DNA from: Hephaestia mangrovi
GTDB lineage: Bacteria; Pseudomonadota; Alphaproteobacteria; Sphingomonadales; Sphingomonadaceae
Length of the DNA stretch: 64,000 nt
Reading direction: 5' to 3'
Assembly: GCF_019880555.1 (NCBI RefSeq)
Contig: NZ_JAINVU010000003.1
Location: forward strand, 240,001 to 304,000
A program made the translations under genes and the position numbers. The notes below the pieces were generated by a model. The model ran no database searches, had not been told where the DNA came from, and was given only the letters and a program-made list of their open reading frames with translations. This document shows positions 44,481-52,950 of this stretch, piece by piece. Positions within the stretch are counted from its first letter, which is position 1. Each line of letters starts with the position of its first letter.

Positions 44481-45767
44481 ATGAATGCACCCTGGCATCC
44501 GGCGCGCAGCGCCAATCGTGAACCGTTCCTGGCCTTCGTCTGCGACGAGACCACGGCCGAGGCGCTGCGCCCGGTCGCGGTGGAGCTCGGCTGGGACGCG
44601 GGCAAGGTCAACAAGGGCGGCCTGCGCAATGCGGTGCAGACGCTGTCGGTCTCGGCCAGCCCGCAAGTGCTGTTCGTCGACCTCTCCGAATCGGGCGATC
44701 CGCTGAACGACATCAACGCGTTGGCCGAGGTGTGCGAGCCGGGAACGGTCGTCATCGCCGCGGGGCAGGTCAACGACGTGCGGCTGTATCGCGATCTGGT
44801 CGCCAGCGGGCTGCAGGATTACCTGCTCAAGCCGCTCGGCCCCGACGTGCTGCGCGAGGCCTTCACGCACGCGCAGGCGATGCTCAATGCGCCCAAGCAG
44901 GTGGAAGCAGCGGTCGAACGGCCGCATTGCTCGGCCGGCGTGATCGGCGCGCGCGGTGGCGTCGGCGCGTCGACGGTGGCGACCTCGCTGGCCTGGCTGC
45001 TCAGCGAGAAGTCGGGCCGATCGACCGCGTTGCTCGATCTCGACGTGCATTTCGGCATCGGCGCGCTGGCGCTCGACCTCGAGCCGGGCCGCGGGCTGAC
45101 CGACGCGATCGAGAATCCGAGCCGCATCGACGGGCTGTTCATCGAACGCGCGATGGTGCGCGCCGGCGAGAAGCTGGCGGTGCTCTCCGCCGAGGCGCCG
45201 ATCAACGCGCCGGTGGTTTCCGACGGCACCGCTTTCTACCAGCTTCAGGAAGAGATGCGCGCGGCGTTCGAATGCACCGTGGTCGATCTGCCGCGCGGCA
45301 TGATCGTGCAATATCCGCACCTCGCCGCCGACCTTCAGGTCGCCGTGGTCGTCACCGAGCTGACGCTGGCGGCGGCGCGCGACACGATCCGCATCCTTTC
45401 CTGGCTCAAATCGAACGCGCCGCAATGCCAGGTGCTGACGATCGCCTGCAAGGCGCCGTCGGGCGGCACGCTGGAGATCACCCGCAAGGACTTCGAGGGC
45501 TCGATCGAGCGCAAGCTCGATTTCGTGGTTCCCTATGACCAGAAGCTCGCGGCGCAAGCAGCGAAGCTGGGCAAGACCTTCGCCGAAGCGGGCAAGGGAT
45601 CGAAGACGGTGCAGCCGCTGATCCAGCTCGCCGAACGCGTGATCGGCGCCGGCGATGCCGCGGCGGCCCAGGACGAAGAGGACGGCAAGCCCAAGAAGAA
45701 GCCGAAGGGCTCGCTGATGGGCAAGTTCGACCTCAAGGCGATGATGCCCAAGCGGGCGAAGCAGTAA
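44481..45767 (+). CDS. cpaE: Pilus localisation ATPase-like protein CpaE/TadZ
   Basis: The 428-residue protein has an N-terminal receiver-like domain (about 15-130, no clear phospho-acceptor pattern) and a MinD/ParA-like domain. The deviant Walker A reads GARGGVGAST (156-165): both lysines of the GKGGVGKT consensus are replaced (R158 and A163), so ATP hydrolysis may be weak or absent. TadZ proteins place the pilus at the cell pole. The C-terminus is Lys-rich. The motor gene cpaF, normally next, is absent. Confidence 0.94.
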   Translation: MNAPWHPARSANREPFLAFVCDETTAEALRPVAVELGWDAGKVNKGGLRNAVQTLSVSASPQVLFVDLSESGDPLNDINALAEVCEPGTVVIAAGQVNDVRLYRDLVASGLQDYLLKPLGPDVLREAFTHAQAMLNAPKQVEAAVERPHCSAGVIGARGGVGASTVATSLAWLLSEKSGRSTALLDLDVHFGIGALALDLEPGRGLTDAIENPSRIDGLFIERAMVRAGEKLAVLSAEAPINAPVVSDGTAFYQLQEEMRAAFECTVVDLPRGMIVQYPHLAADLQVAVVVTELTLAAARDTIRILSWLKSNAPQCQVLTIACKAPSGGTLEITRKDFEGSIERKLDFVVPYDQKLAAQAAKLGKTFAEAGKGSKTVQPLIQLAERVIGAGDAAAAQDEEDGKPKKKPKGSLMGKFDLKAMMPKRAKQ

Positions 45768-45774
45768 CAGCGGC

Positions 45775-45797
45775 GCCGCGCCCCTTTCCGGCGCGGC
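45775..45797 (+). other. Perfect 8-bp hairpin between cpaE and tadB
   Basis: GCCGCGCC (45775-45782) and GGCGCGGC (45790-45797) pair perfectly around a seven-base loop, eight bases after the cpaE stop. No T-run follows, so it may stabilise or process the mRNA rather than terminate it. It lies where cpaF would be expected. Confidence 0.7.
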
Positions 45798-45827
45798 ACC
45801 GTTCAACAAGCGGAGGACGATGGCGCG

Positions 45828-46796
45828 ATGACGCCGATCATGATCATGGCTGCCGGCGGGCTGGTAATGCTCGCGCTGATCGCCTTCGCCTTTGCCGGTC
45901 CTTCGCCGCAAAAGGCCGGCACGCGCCGCCTGGCGGCATTGCGCGAGCGCCACAGCGGATCGGCGGCGGTCGCGGTCGAGGCGAAGATGCGCCGCATCAC
46001 CGCCAATCGCGACACCAGGATGGACGATGCGTTCGGCCGCTTCCTGCCCAATCCGACGCTGCTCAAGAAGCGGCTGGCGATGACCGGCAAGAGCTGGACG
46101 GTCGGCCAATATGGCGCGGCCTCGCTGGCGATCATGGTGATCGTGGGGCTGTTGTTGTGGTTCAAGGGCATGCCGCTGTTGCTCGGCCTGTTCGTCGGGC
46201 TGTTCGTCGGCGCCGGGCTGCCGCATTGGGTGGTCGGCTTCCTGATCAAGCGGCGCGTCAACAAGTTCAACGCCAAGTTTCCCGATGCGATCGAGCTGCT
46301 GGTGCGCGGCCTGCGATCCGGCTTGCCGATTTCCGAAACGATGGCGGTGGTCGGCAACGAGGTCGCCGGGCCGGTGGGCGAGGAATTCCGCACAGTGGCC
46401 GACAAGATGAAGATCGGCCGGACGATGGACGCAGCGCTGCAGGAAACCGCCGACCGCCTCGGCACGCCCGAATTCCAGTTCTTCGTCATCTCGATCGCGA
46501 TCCAGCGCGAGACCGGCGGCAACCTCGCCGAGACGCTCGCCAATCTCGCGACGGTGCTGCGCCAGCGCATGCAGATGAAGCTCAAGATCAAGGCGATGTC
46601 GTCCGAATCGAAGGCCTCGGCCTATATCGTCGGCTCGCTGCCGTTCATCGTGTTCGGCCTGATCATGTGGATCAGCCCGGCATATATGGGCAATTTCTTC
46701 ATCGATCCGCGGCTGATGGTCGCCGGCATCGGTGGGCTGGTGTGGATGGGGATCGGCGCCTTCATCATGGCCAAGATGGTCAGCTTCGAGATCTGA
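45828..46796 (+). CDS. tadB: Flp pilus inner-membrane platform protein TadB
   Basis: The 322-residue protein has one N-terminal helix, two mid-protein helices (about 97-140), a T2SSF domain with PDAIELLVRGLRSGLPISETM and VISIAIQRETGGNLAETLANL, and C-terminal helices. It forms the base on which the motor ATPase acts. A three-codon frame ATG-GCG-CGA-TGA starting at 45820 overlaps the tadB ATG; the GGAGG site serves the region. Confidence 0.95.
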   Translation: MTPIMIMAAGGLVMLALIAFAFAGPSPQKAGTRRLAALRERHSGSAAVAVEAKMRRITANRDTRMDDAFGRFLPNPTLLKKRLAMTGKSWTVGQYGAASLAIMVIVGLLLWFKGMPLLLGLFVGLFVGAGLPHWVVGFLIKRRVNKFNAKFPDAIELLVRGLRSGLPISETMAVVGNEVAGPVGEEFRTVADKMKIGRTMDAALQETADRLGTPEFQFFVISIAIQRETGGNLAETLANLATVLRQRMQMKLKIKAMSSESKASAYIVGSLPFIVFGLIMWISPAYMGNFFIDPRLMVAGIGGLVWMGIGAFIMAKMVSFEI

Positions 46797-46815
46797 CGAA
46801 GGAGCGAGCGGAATC

Positions 46816-47808
46816 ATGGGTGATACCGGCGGACCGACGCTTCTGGGCGTAGACGTGATCTGGGTGGCGACCTTGCTGTCCGGGCTGGCGGCGTTCGCGG
46901 TGCTGTTCGCGATCTATGTCGCGACCACGGCGCGCGACCCGATGACCAAGCGCGTCAAGGCCCTGAACGATCGTCGCGAGCAATTGAAGGCAGGTATCAC
47001 CGCCTCGACCTCGAAGCGGCGCGCCAAGCTGGTCCGCCAGAACGAGACGACCGATCGCATCCGCAGCTTGCTGGCGTCGCTCAAGGTGCTGCAGGATAGC
47101 CAGGTGAAGGTCGCGCAGCAGAAGCTGATGCAGGCCGGCATCCGCAAGAAGGAATATGCCGTCGCGGTGATCTTCGGCCGGCTGGCGCTGCCGATCGTGT
47201 TCGGCGGGCTGATGGTGTTCTGGGTCTATGCCACGCACGGCTTCGACACCTGGAGCCCGTTCAAACGCTACATGCTCGTCGCGGGCACCTTCATCCTCGC
47301 TTACAAGGCGCCGGACCTCTACCTCAAGAACAAGATCACCAAGCGCAGCCAGGCGATCCGCAAGGGCCTGCCCGACGCGCTCGACCTGCTGGTGATCTGT
47401 GCCGAGGCCGGCCTGACGGTCGACGCCGCCTTCCATCGCGTCGCGCGCGAGCTGGGCCGCGCTTACCCCGAGCTGGGCGACGAATTCGCGCTGACCGCGA
47501 TCGAGTTGGGCTTCCTGGGGGAGCGGCGCCAGGCGTTCGAGAATCTCGCCCATCGCGTCGATCTCGACGCGGTGAAAGGCGTCGTCACGACGATGATCCA
47601 GACCGAGAAATATGGCACGCCGCTCGCGTCGGCGCTACGCGTGCTGTCGGCGGAATTCCGCAACGAGCGCATGATGCGCGCCGAGGAAAAGGCCGCGCGC
47701 TTGCCGGCGATCATGACGGTGCCGCTGATCCTGTTCATCCTGCCGACGCTGTTCGTCGTCATCCTCGGCCCGGCCGCCTGTTCGATCGCCGACGCGTTCA
47801 AGAGCTAG
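46816..47808 (+). CDS. tadC: Flp pilus inner-membrane platform protein TadC
   Basis: The 330-residue protein is a second T2SSF subunit with helices at about 12-34, 120-140 and 152-168, the core KGLPDALDLLVICAEAGLTVDAAF and FLGERRQAFENLAHRV, and C-terminal helix pairs. It follows tadB by 19 bases. It is the last pilus gene here; tadD, tadE, tadF and pilin genes are not in the window. Confidence 0.95.
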   Translation: MGDTGGPTLLGVDVIWVATLLSGLAAFAVLFAIYVATTARDPMTKRVKALNDRREQLKAGITASTSKRRAKLVRQNETTDRIRSLLASLKVLQDSQVKVAQQKLMQAGIRKKEYAVAVIFGRLALPIVFGGLMVFWVYATHGFDTWSPFKRYMLVAGTFILAYKAPDLYLKNKITKRSQAIRKGLPDALDLLVICAEAGLTVDAAFHRVARELGRAYPELGDEFALTAIELGFLGERRQAFENLAHRVDLDAVKGVVTTMIQTEKYGTPLASALRVLSAEFRNERMMRAEEKAARLPAIMTVPLILFILPTLFVVILGPAACSIADAFKS

Positions 47809-47816
47809 CGCCGACC

Positions 47817-47876
47817 CTAGGTGTGCGGGCATTGAGCCCATGGCGGGCTGCAAAGCATGGCTTTTTCGTCCGCCCC
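47817..47876 (+). repeat. Dispersed 3' element, copy B, with terminator-like stem
   Basis: It begins nine bases after the tadC stop and shares its core with copy A at 9003-9060 (27 bases, one substitution at 47853). AGCC-C-ATG (47835-47842) can pair with CAT-GGCT (47856-47862) and is followed by a run of T (47862-47866), so this copy looks like an intrinsic terminator for the tad operon. Confidence 0.7.
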
Positions 47877-48057
47877 CCCGATCCATTACGATTATCCCGT
47901 GAGTGGTCGGGTGGGGGAGTGTCGGGTCGGCCATGCCCGGCATGGCCTGAACAGCGCGTCCGACACTGGCTGGTGCCGTTCTCCAAACAACAAAGACTCG
48001 GAACGCCGGGCGCCTGCCGGTCGTTGACGCCCCGTAACCTTTCGGGAGCGGATCGAC
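47877..48057 (+). other. Structured region upstream of the HHH-domain gene
   Basis: GTGTCGG (47919-47925) pairs with CCGACAC (47960-47966) and encloses a perfect hairpin GGCCATG-CCCGG-CATGGCC (47929-47947). Further upstream a C-rich stretch (47871-47880) can pair with G-rich sequence around 47906-47917. The nested arrangement suggests a folded RNA, but I recognise no known family. Confidence 0.45.
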
Positions 48058-48600
48058 ATGCTTTTCCACACCCCCACCCAATATGCCGTATTGGCGCTGC
48101 TGCTCGTCGCCGGCTGGTTCTTCGGTCTCGCCAGCCATCCCGGCGGGCGCAAATGGCGGACGCGCTACGAAGAGGAACGCGAGGCGCATGCCGCCTATCG
48201 CCGCGAGGTCGAGGCGCAGCGCAAGGCCGATGCCGAGCGCCTTGCCGAGCTCGAAAGCCGCAACACCGCGCTCGAGCGCGATCTGCGCGACGCCCGCGCC
48301 ACGACACCTGCAGCGCCCCTCTCGGCCGAGGCGCCGGCGCGCGGCGCGTGGCTCGGCTCCGGCCGGCCCGATGACCTGGCGCGCATCCGCGGCATCGACG
48401 AGCCGCTGGCGACGCAGCTCAACGAGACGGGGATCACCTCCTATGGCGATATCGAGCGGCTGAGCGACGCCGATGCCGCCGATCTCGAGAAGCGGCTGGC
48501 GCTGCGCGACGGCACGGTGGCGCGCGACGAATGGCGCGAACAGGCGCGGATGCTCGCCGCCGGCCGCGATGCCGACTGGCACGCGCGCTACGGCAGTTGA
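48058..48600 (+). CDS. Membrane-anchored coiled-coil protein with helix-hairpin-helix domain
   Basis: The 180-residue protein has one N-terminal helix (about 8-25), a charged coiled coil (about 35-80; YEEEREAHAAYRREVEAQRK and on), a Pro/Ala linker and a C-terminal HhH-like domain (DDLARIRGIDEPLATQLNETGITSYGDIERLSDADAADLEKRL) of the type found in predicted 5' nuclease-like and ribosomal-L21-fused proteins. It could tether DNA or protein to the membrane. Function is unknown. Confidence 0.75.
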   Translation: MLFHTPTQYAVLALLLVAGWFFGLASHPGGRKWRTRYEEEREAHAAYRREVEAQRKADAERLAELESRNTALERDLRDARATTPAAPLSAEAPARGAWLGSGRPDDLARIRGIDEPLATQLNETGITSYGDIERLSDADAADLEKRLALRDGTVARDEWREQARMLAAGRDADWHARYGS

Positions 48601-48604
48601 ATGC

Positions 48605-49015
48605 TCAATGTTCCGGATCGACCACCGCTCGGACGATCCGGAACAGCTTCAACGGAACCGCGAGAAGGTTGACGCCGGTGCAACCGGTGGGCGGGCAGAC
48701 TTGGCAGGCGCGGCCGGTCGCGGCCACGCAATTGGCTTCGGTGCCGATCGGTTCCGGGGAGGGCCCGACGGGCGGGCCGCGCTCATCGGGGAGCGGCAGG
48801 CGCTGATCGGACCGGCGCGCACTGCACACGACGATGTCGCCCGGCGCGGCGCTGTCACAACGATGGCCGGCGCGCGGATCGACCGAAGTCAGCTCGGTAT
48901 AATGCGTCACCATCGCGGTGGCGTCAGGGGTCGGCTTCGGCGCTGGCGGGGTGACCGTCTCCAGCGCTTGCGCCTGGATGAGCAGCGCGATCGCCATTGC
49001 CGCCGGCACAGACAT
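48605..49015 (-). CDS. Small secreted protein with conserved Cys motif
   Basis: The 136-residue protein has a short signal peptide (VPAAMAIALLIQAQAL) and a mature part with CDSAAPGDIVVCSARRSDQRLPLP, similar in pattern to the protein at 13503-13907, followed by a Cys-rich segment (NCVAATGRACQVCPPTGC). The C-terminus is amphipathic. ATG 49015 has GAGGGG directly upstream. Function is unknown. Confidence 0.75.
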   Translation of the reverse strand: MSVPAAMAIALLIQAQALETVTPPAPKPTPDATAMVTHYTELTSVDPRAGHRCDSAAPGDIVVCSARRSDQRLPLPDERGPPVGPSPEPIGTEANCVAATGRACQVCPPTGCTGVNLLAVPLKLFRIVRAVVDPEH

Positions 49016-49083
49016 CCCCTCGGCTCTCCCCGCGTCAGAAATAGCCCCGAGTATGAAGCAGAACCGCGGCGATGGGAACCGCG

Positions 49084-49512
49084 TCAACCGATCGGCGCAA
49101 CCCCCAGCCGCGGGATTTCGATCGCCGGACAACGATCCATCACCACCGCCAGGCCGGCCGCTTCGGCGCGCGCGGCGGCGGCCTCGTTAATCACGCCGAG
49201 TTGCATCCATACCGCCCGCGCCCCGGCGGCGATCGCCTGATCGACCGCCTCGCCGGCGGCATCGGGACGGCGAAAGATATCGACCAGATCGATGGCCTCG
49301 CCGATCTGCGCAAGATCGCGCCAGACGAATTCACCGTGAACGTGCTCGCCCGTGATCTGCGGGTTGACCGGAAAGACGCGATAGCCGTGGCGCTGGAGCA
49401 CCGCCATGACGCGATAGGACGGACGATCGGGACGATCCGACGCGCCGACCAGCGCGATCGTGCGGGTGCGATCGAGCAGCGCCTTGATGTCCTCGTCACG
49501 CGTGAGCGGCAT
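49084..49512 (-). CDS. CoA-binding domain protein (YccU-like)
   Basis: The 142-residue protein is a single Rossmann CoA-binding domain: TIALVGASDRPDRPSYRVM, YRVFPVNP, VDIFRRPDAAGEAVDQAI and VWMQLGVINEAAAARAEAAG. It resembles the N-terminal part of succinyl-CoA synthetase alpha; stand-alone forms have no defined reaction. ATG 49512 is preferred, with GGAGG six bases before it, over the ATG six codons upstream. Confidence 0.92.
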   Translation of the reverse strand: MPLTRDEDIKALLDRTRTIALVGASDRPDRPSYRVMAVLQRHGYRVFPVNPQITGEHVHGEFVWRDLAQIGEAIDLVDIFRRPDAAGEAVDQAIAAGARAVWMQLGVINEAAAARAEAAGLAVVMDRCPAIEIPRLGVAPIG

Positions 49513-49614
49513 CTCTTCCTCCTCGTTCAAGCATTCGCGATCGATGCTGAAACGCGTTCGCCAAGACGATGGCTCCGGTGGCGTTCCCCTCTATCTACCG
49601 ATCGGCAAAACCGC

Positions 49615-50637
49615 TCACGCCTTCAACCCGTTGATCCGGAGCGGCAGACGAAGCACGCGATCGGACGCCGTCATGAAAAGCGTCCGTCCGTCCTCGCCGA
49701 AACAGCAATTGGCGATGGCGCGCCCGTCCGAAATCAACCCGAGCGGCTCGGCCTCGGGCGTCATCACCAGCAGCCCGCCGGGCGCAGAGCAGAACAGCGT
49801 GCCATCGGCAGCGACCTTCATCCCATCGGTGATGCCGGGGGCGTCGTTCGCCAGCATTGGCCGCGCGTCGAACAGCAGACGGCGCCCGCCGACATCGCCC
49901 GCTGCATCGAGCGCGTAAGCGTAGACGCCCGCTGCATCCTTGTCCGACACCGACACGTAAAGCGTGCGTTCGTCGGGCGAGAGCGCGATGCCGTTGGGGC
50001 GGGTCAGCGTTCCATCAAGCAGCACCGCCTCGCCGCCCGGCGTCCAGCGATAGACGCCGTTCTGGTCAAGCTCCTTGAGGGGCGACTGGTCGCCGTCGGC
50101 CAGCCCGTAAGGGGGATCGGTGAAGTAGATCGCGCCCGATCGCGCGATGTGAAGGTCGTTGGGGCTGTTGAAGCGCTTGCCGCGATAGCGGTCGACCAGC
50201 ACCGTCTTGGCCTTGGTCGCGAGATCGAGCGCGGTGATCGCGCGCGTCCCGCTGTCGGCGATGCGCAGCCGCCCGTCGGCGCCAAGTGCCAGACCGTTCG
50301 CGCCGGGCTCGCGCACCAGCTTGGGATCGGTCCCCGCTGCGCCCGATGGATGGAGATACGGTATCGCGCCTTCGTCGCGGCGCCATCGCCGGATGAGGTT
50401 GGCGGGCGGATCGGAGAAGAACAGGGCCGATTGAGAAGGCACCCAGAGCGGCCCTTCCGCCCATTGGATTCCCGTCGCAATCGTTTCGCACGCCGCATCG
50501 GGGGCCAGAATATGGTCCAGGCGCGGTGACAAGCGCCGCACCGAGGCTGCCTTCGCCAGTTGCGGGACCGCCAACGTCACGGCTGCACCGACGAGCACCG
50601 AACGCCGACTAGGACGTGATCCCCAACCCGTAGTCAT
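49615..50637 (-). CDS. SMP-30/gluconolactonase family protein (Tat-exported)
   Basis: The 340-residue protein has a Tat-type signal (SRRSVLVGAAVTLAVPQLAKA) and a six-bladed propeller with metal-site segments WAEGPLWV, SPNDLHIARSGAIYFTDPPYG, and GITDGMKVAADGTLF. It probably hydrolyses a sugar lactone in the periplasm. It stands between the CoA-binding gene and Mrp, both leftward. Confidence 0.93.
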   Translation of the reverse strand: MTTGWGSRPSRRSVLVGAAVTLAVPQLAKAASVRRLSPRLDHILAPDAACETIATGIQWAEGPLWVPSQSALFFSDPPANLIRRWRRDEGAIPYLHPSGAAGTDPKLVREPGANGLALGADGRLRIADSGTRAITALDLATKAKTVLVDRYRGKRFNSPNDLHIARSGAIYFTDPPYGLADGDQSPLKELDQNGVYRWTPGGEAVLLDGTLTRPNGIALSPDERTLYVSVSDKDAAGVYAYALDAAGDVGGRRLLFDARPMLANDAPGITDGMKVAADGTLFCSAPGGLLVMTPEAEPLGLISDGRAIANCCFGEDGRTLFMTASDRVLRLPLRINGLKA

Positions 50638-50791
50638 AAAATCCCCTCTCGCAACTCACGACCGGCGATAACGACGCAAAGGACGAGAGTCGATTGCGCG
50701 AAGCGGCCGGCCCTCGGGCTCAAAAAACCGCTTGCCGTCCGCATTCACCCGATGCGCCCCACCGGCTCTACGCCAGGCCGGTCGCTGGATA

Positions 50792-51766
50792 TCAGCTCCC
50801 TTTGCCTTCGGCCTGCAGCCAGGCGTCGACCTTGCCGGCGATCGCGACGAACGCGGCGGCTTCGGGGCCGTTGCCGGCAACCGGCGGGGCGCCGGCGTCC
50901 GAGCCGGTGCGGATCGCCAGATCGAGCGGCACGCGGCCGAGAAACGGCACACCGAGTTCGGCCGCCGAGGCTTCCGCCCCGCCGCGGCCGAACGGATCGG
51001 ATATCTCGCCGCAATGCGGGCAGGCATAGCCCGCCATGTTCTCGATCACGCCGATCACCGGGATGCCGGCCTTGCCGAACAGATCGATCGCGCGGCGGGC
51101 GTCGATCAGCGCGAGATCCTGCGGCGTCGAGACGATCACCGCGCCGGCCGGGCGATGCTTCTGGATCATGGTCAACTGGACGTCGCCGGTGCCCGGCGGC
51201 AGATCGAGGATCAGCGTATCGGCGGCGCCCCAATCGGCCTCGACCAGCTGGCCAAGCGCGCCCGAGGCCATCGGCCCGCGCCAGGCGATCGCCTGATCGG
51301 GCGCGACGAGCTGGCCCATCGACAACAGCGGCACGCCGAATGGCGTCGGCACCGGCTGCAGCACCTTGTCCTTCGCCTGCGGGCGCGTGCCCTCGACGCC
51401 GAGCAGCTTGGGCTGCGACGGGCCGTAGATATCGGCATCGACCAGCCCGACACGGCGGCCGGCCTGCTTGAGCGCGATCGCGAGATTGGCCGAAACGGTC
51501 GACTTGCCGACCCCGCCCTTGCCCGAGGCGACCGCGATCAGGCGGCGCTGGACACGCTGGCTGGTCAGTGCGACGCGAACGTCCTCGATGCCGGAAACGG
51601 CGCGCGCGGCCTGCGCCGTTTCGGCTTCGAGCGCGTCGCGCTGGGCGGCGTCGAGCCCGGTCACGTCGAGGATGATGCTGGCGCGCGCGCCCTCGATCCG
51701 GGCGGTCGCGCGGGTGCCGGCGACGGCGGCGAGCGCAGCGTCGAGCGAAGCGGTATCGGTGGTCAT
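50792..51766 (-). CDS. apbC: Mrp/ApbC iron-sulfur cluster carrier ATPase
   Basis: The 324-residue protein has a short N-terminal MIP18-like domain (about 1-80), a Walker A with deviant lysine GKGGVGKSTVSANLA, and the CPHC motif (YACPHCGEIS) for the bridging cluster. It transfers Fe-S clusters to target proteins. The 150 bases downstream hold no supported gene; a 30-codon GTG frame was considered and rejected. Confidence 0.95.
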   Translation of the reverse strand: MTTDTASLDAALAAVAGTRATARIEGARASIILDVTGLDAAQRDALEAETAQAARAVSGIEDVRVALTSQRVQRRLIAVASGKGGVGKSTVSANLAIALKQAGRRVGLVDADIYGPSQPKLLGVEGTRPQAKDKVLQPVPTPFGVPLLSMGQLVAPDQAIAWRGPMASGALGQLVEADWGAADTLILDLPPGTGDVQLTMIQKHRPAGAVIVSTPQDLALIDARRAIDLFGKAGIPVIGVIENMAGYACPHCGEISDPFGRGGAEASAAELGVPFLGRVPLDLAIRTGSDAGAPPVAGNGPEAAAFVAIAGKVDAWLQAEGKGS

Positions 51767-51879
51767 GCCGGCGACATAGGGCCGGGATGCGCGCTTGCCA
51801 CTGTTTTTCCGCGCCCGCTCTCCTATAAAGGCCCTCTATGCTTATTCCGTTACGGCTGCGTCAGGGGCTGAAATCCTTC

Positions 51880-52950
51880 ATGAGCGACAAACCAAAGCGC
51901 CCGTGGGGCGGCGATGGCGATGGCGAGAAGGACGATGGCCCGCCCAATCCCTGGACGATCCCGCCCGCCGGCAAGCGCGGGCGGCCAACCGCGCTCGACG
52001 AGTGGATCAAGCGGGCGCGATCGGGTGGCGGCGGCAATGGCGGCGGCGGGCAATTCTCGCTGCCCGGCGGGCCGGGCGGGCGCTCGCTGTGGCTGATCGG
52101 CGTCGGGCTGGTGCTCGTCGTCTGGATCGCGGTGACCAGCTTTCACCCGATCGGGCCGCAGCAGCGCGGCGTCGTTACCTTCTTCGGCCGCTATTCGGGC
52201 GCGCTGGGGCCGGGCTTCCACATGACGCTGCCGGCACCGATCAACCGCGTCAAGGTGATCGACGTGCAGAACATCCGCAACGAGGACTTCCCGCAGGAGG
52301 GCGGCGAGAATCTGATGCTGACCGGCGACCAGAACATCATCGATCTTGCCTATTCGGTGCGCTGGAACGTCGCCAACGCGCAGGATTTCGTGTTCCAGAT
52401 CGCCGATCCGCGATCGACCGTGCGCGCCACCGCGGAGAGCGCGATGCGCGAGGTGGTCGCCAACGTGACGCTCGACGATGCGATGGGCCCGGGCCGGACG
52501 ACGATCGAGGCACGCGTGCAGCAGCGGATGCAGCAGATCCTCGACGGCTACAATGCCGGCGTGCTGATCCAGGGCGTGGCGATCAAGCAGGCCGATCCGC
52601 CGGCGCAGGTCAATGACGCGTTCAAGGACGTGACGGCGGCACAGCGCGACGCCGTTTCGGCCAAGAACAATGCCAATGCCTATGCCCAGCAGGTCGTTGC
52701 CCAGGCCGAGGGCGAAGCGGCGCAGTTCGACCGGCTGTATCAGCAATACAAGCTGGCGCCCGAAGTGACCAAGCGGCGCATGTATTACGAGACGATGGAG
52801 AACGTGCTGGCGCGCGCCGACAAGGTGGTGGTCGATACGCCGGGAGTGGTGCCCTATCTGAAGCTGCAGGGGGGCCGCACCCCGCCGCCACCGCCAAGCG
52901 ACGATTCCGACGTCCAGACCAGTGCCCCGGCATCGGGAGGCGGGCAATGA
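51880..52950 (+). CDS. hflK: FtsH regulator HflK (SPFH protein)
   Basis: The 356-residue protein has a Gly-rich cytoplasmic N-terminus, one transmembrane helix (about 69-87) and the SPFH domain with HPIGPQQRGVVTFFGRYSG, ending with a Pro-rich tail. HflK and HflC form a cage around FtsH in the inner membrane. ATG 51880 is chosen because the product begins with the usual cytosolic stretch; an in-frame ATG at 51838 is also possible. It overlaps hflC by four bases (ATGA). Confidence 0.95.
   Translation: MSDKPKRPWGGDGDGEKDDGPPNPWTIPPAGKRGRPTALDEWIKRARSGGGGNGGGGQFSLPGGPGGRSLWLIGVGLVLVVWIAVTSFHPIGPQQRGVVTFFGRYSGALGPGFHMTLPAPINRVKVIDVQNIRNEDFPQEGGENLMLTGDQNIIDLAYSVRWNVANAQDFVFQIADPRSTVRATAESAMREVVANVTLDDAMGPGRTTIEARVQQRMQQILDGYNAGVLIQGVAIKQADPPAQVNDAFKDVTAAQRDAVSAKNNANAYAQQVVAQAEGEAAQFDRLYQQYKLAPEVTKRRMYYETMENVLARADKVVVDTPGVVPYLKLQGGRTPPPPPSDDSDVQTSAPASGGGQ

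Noticed and set aside
44031..46817. A 928-codon open frame on the minus strand across cpaD-cpaE-tadB
   Set aside because: It is antisense to four well-supported pilus genes, is rich in Arg, His, Asp and Gln as expected for a shadow of GC-rich codons, and resembles no protein.
50656..50749. A 30-codon GTG frame after Mrp on the minus strand
   Set aside because: A GGTGGGGCG lies upstream, but the peptide is short, Arg-rich and unlike anything known; not enough support.
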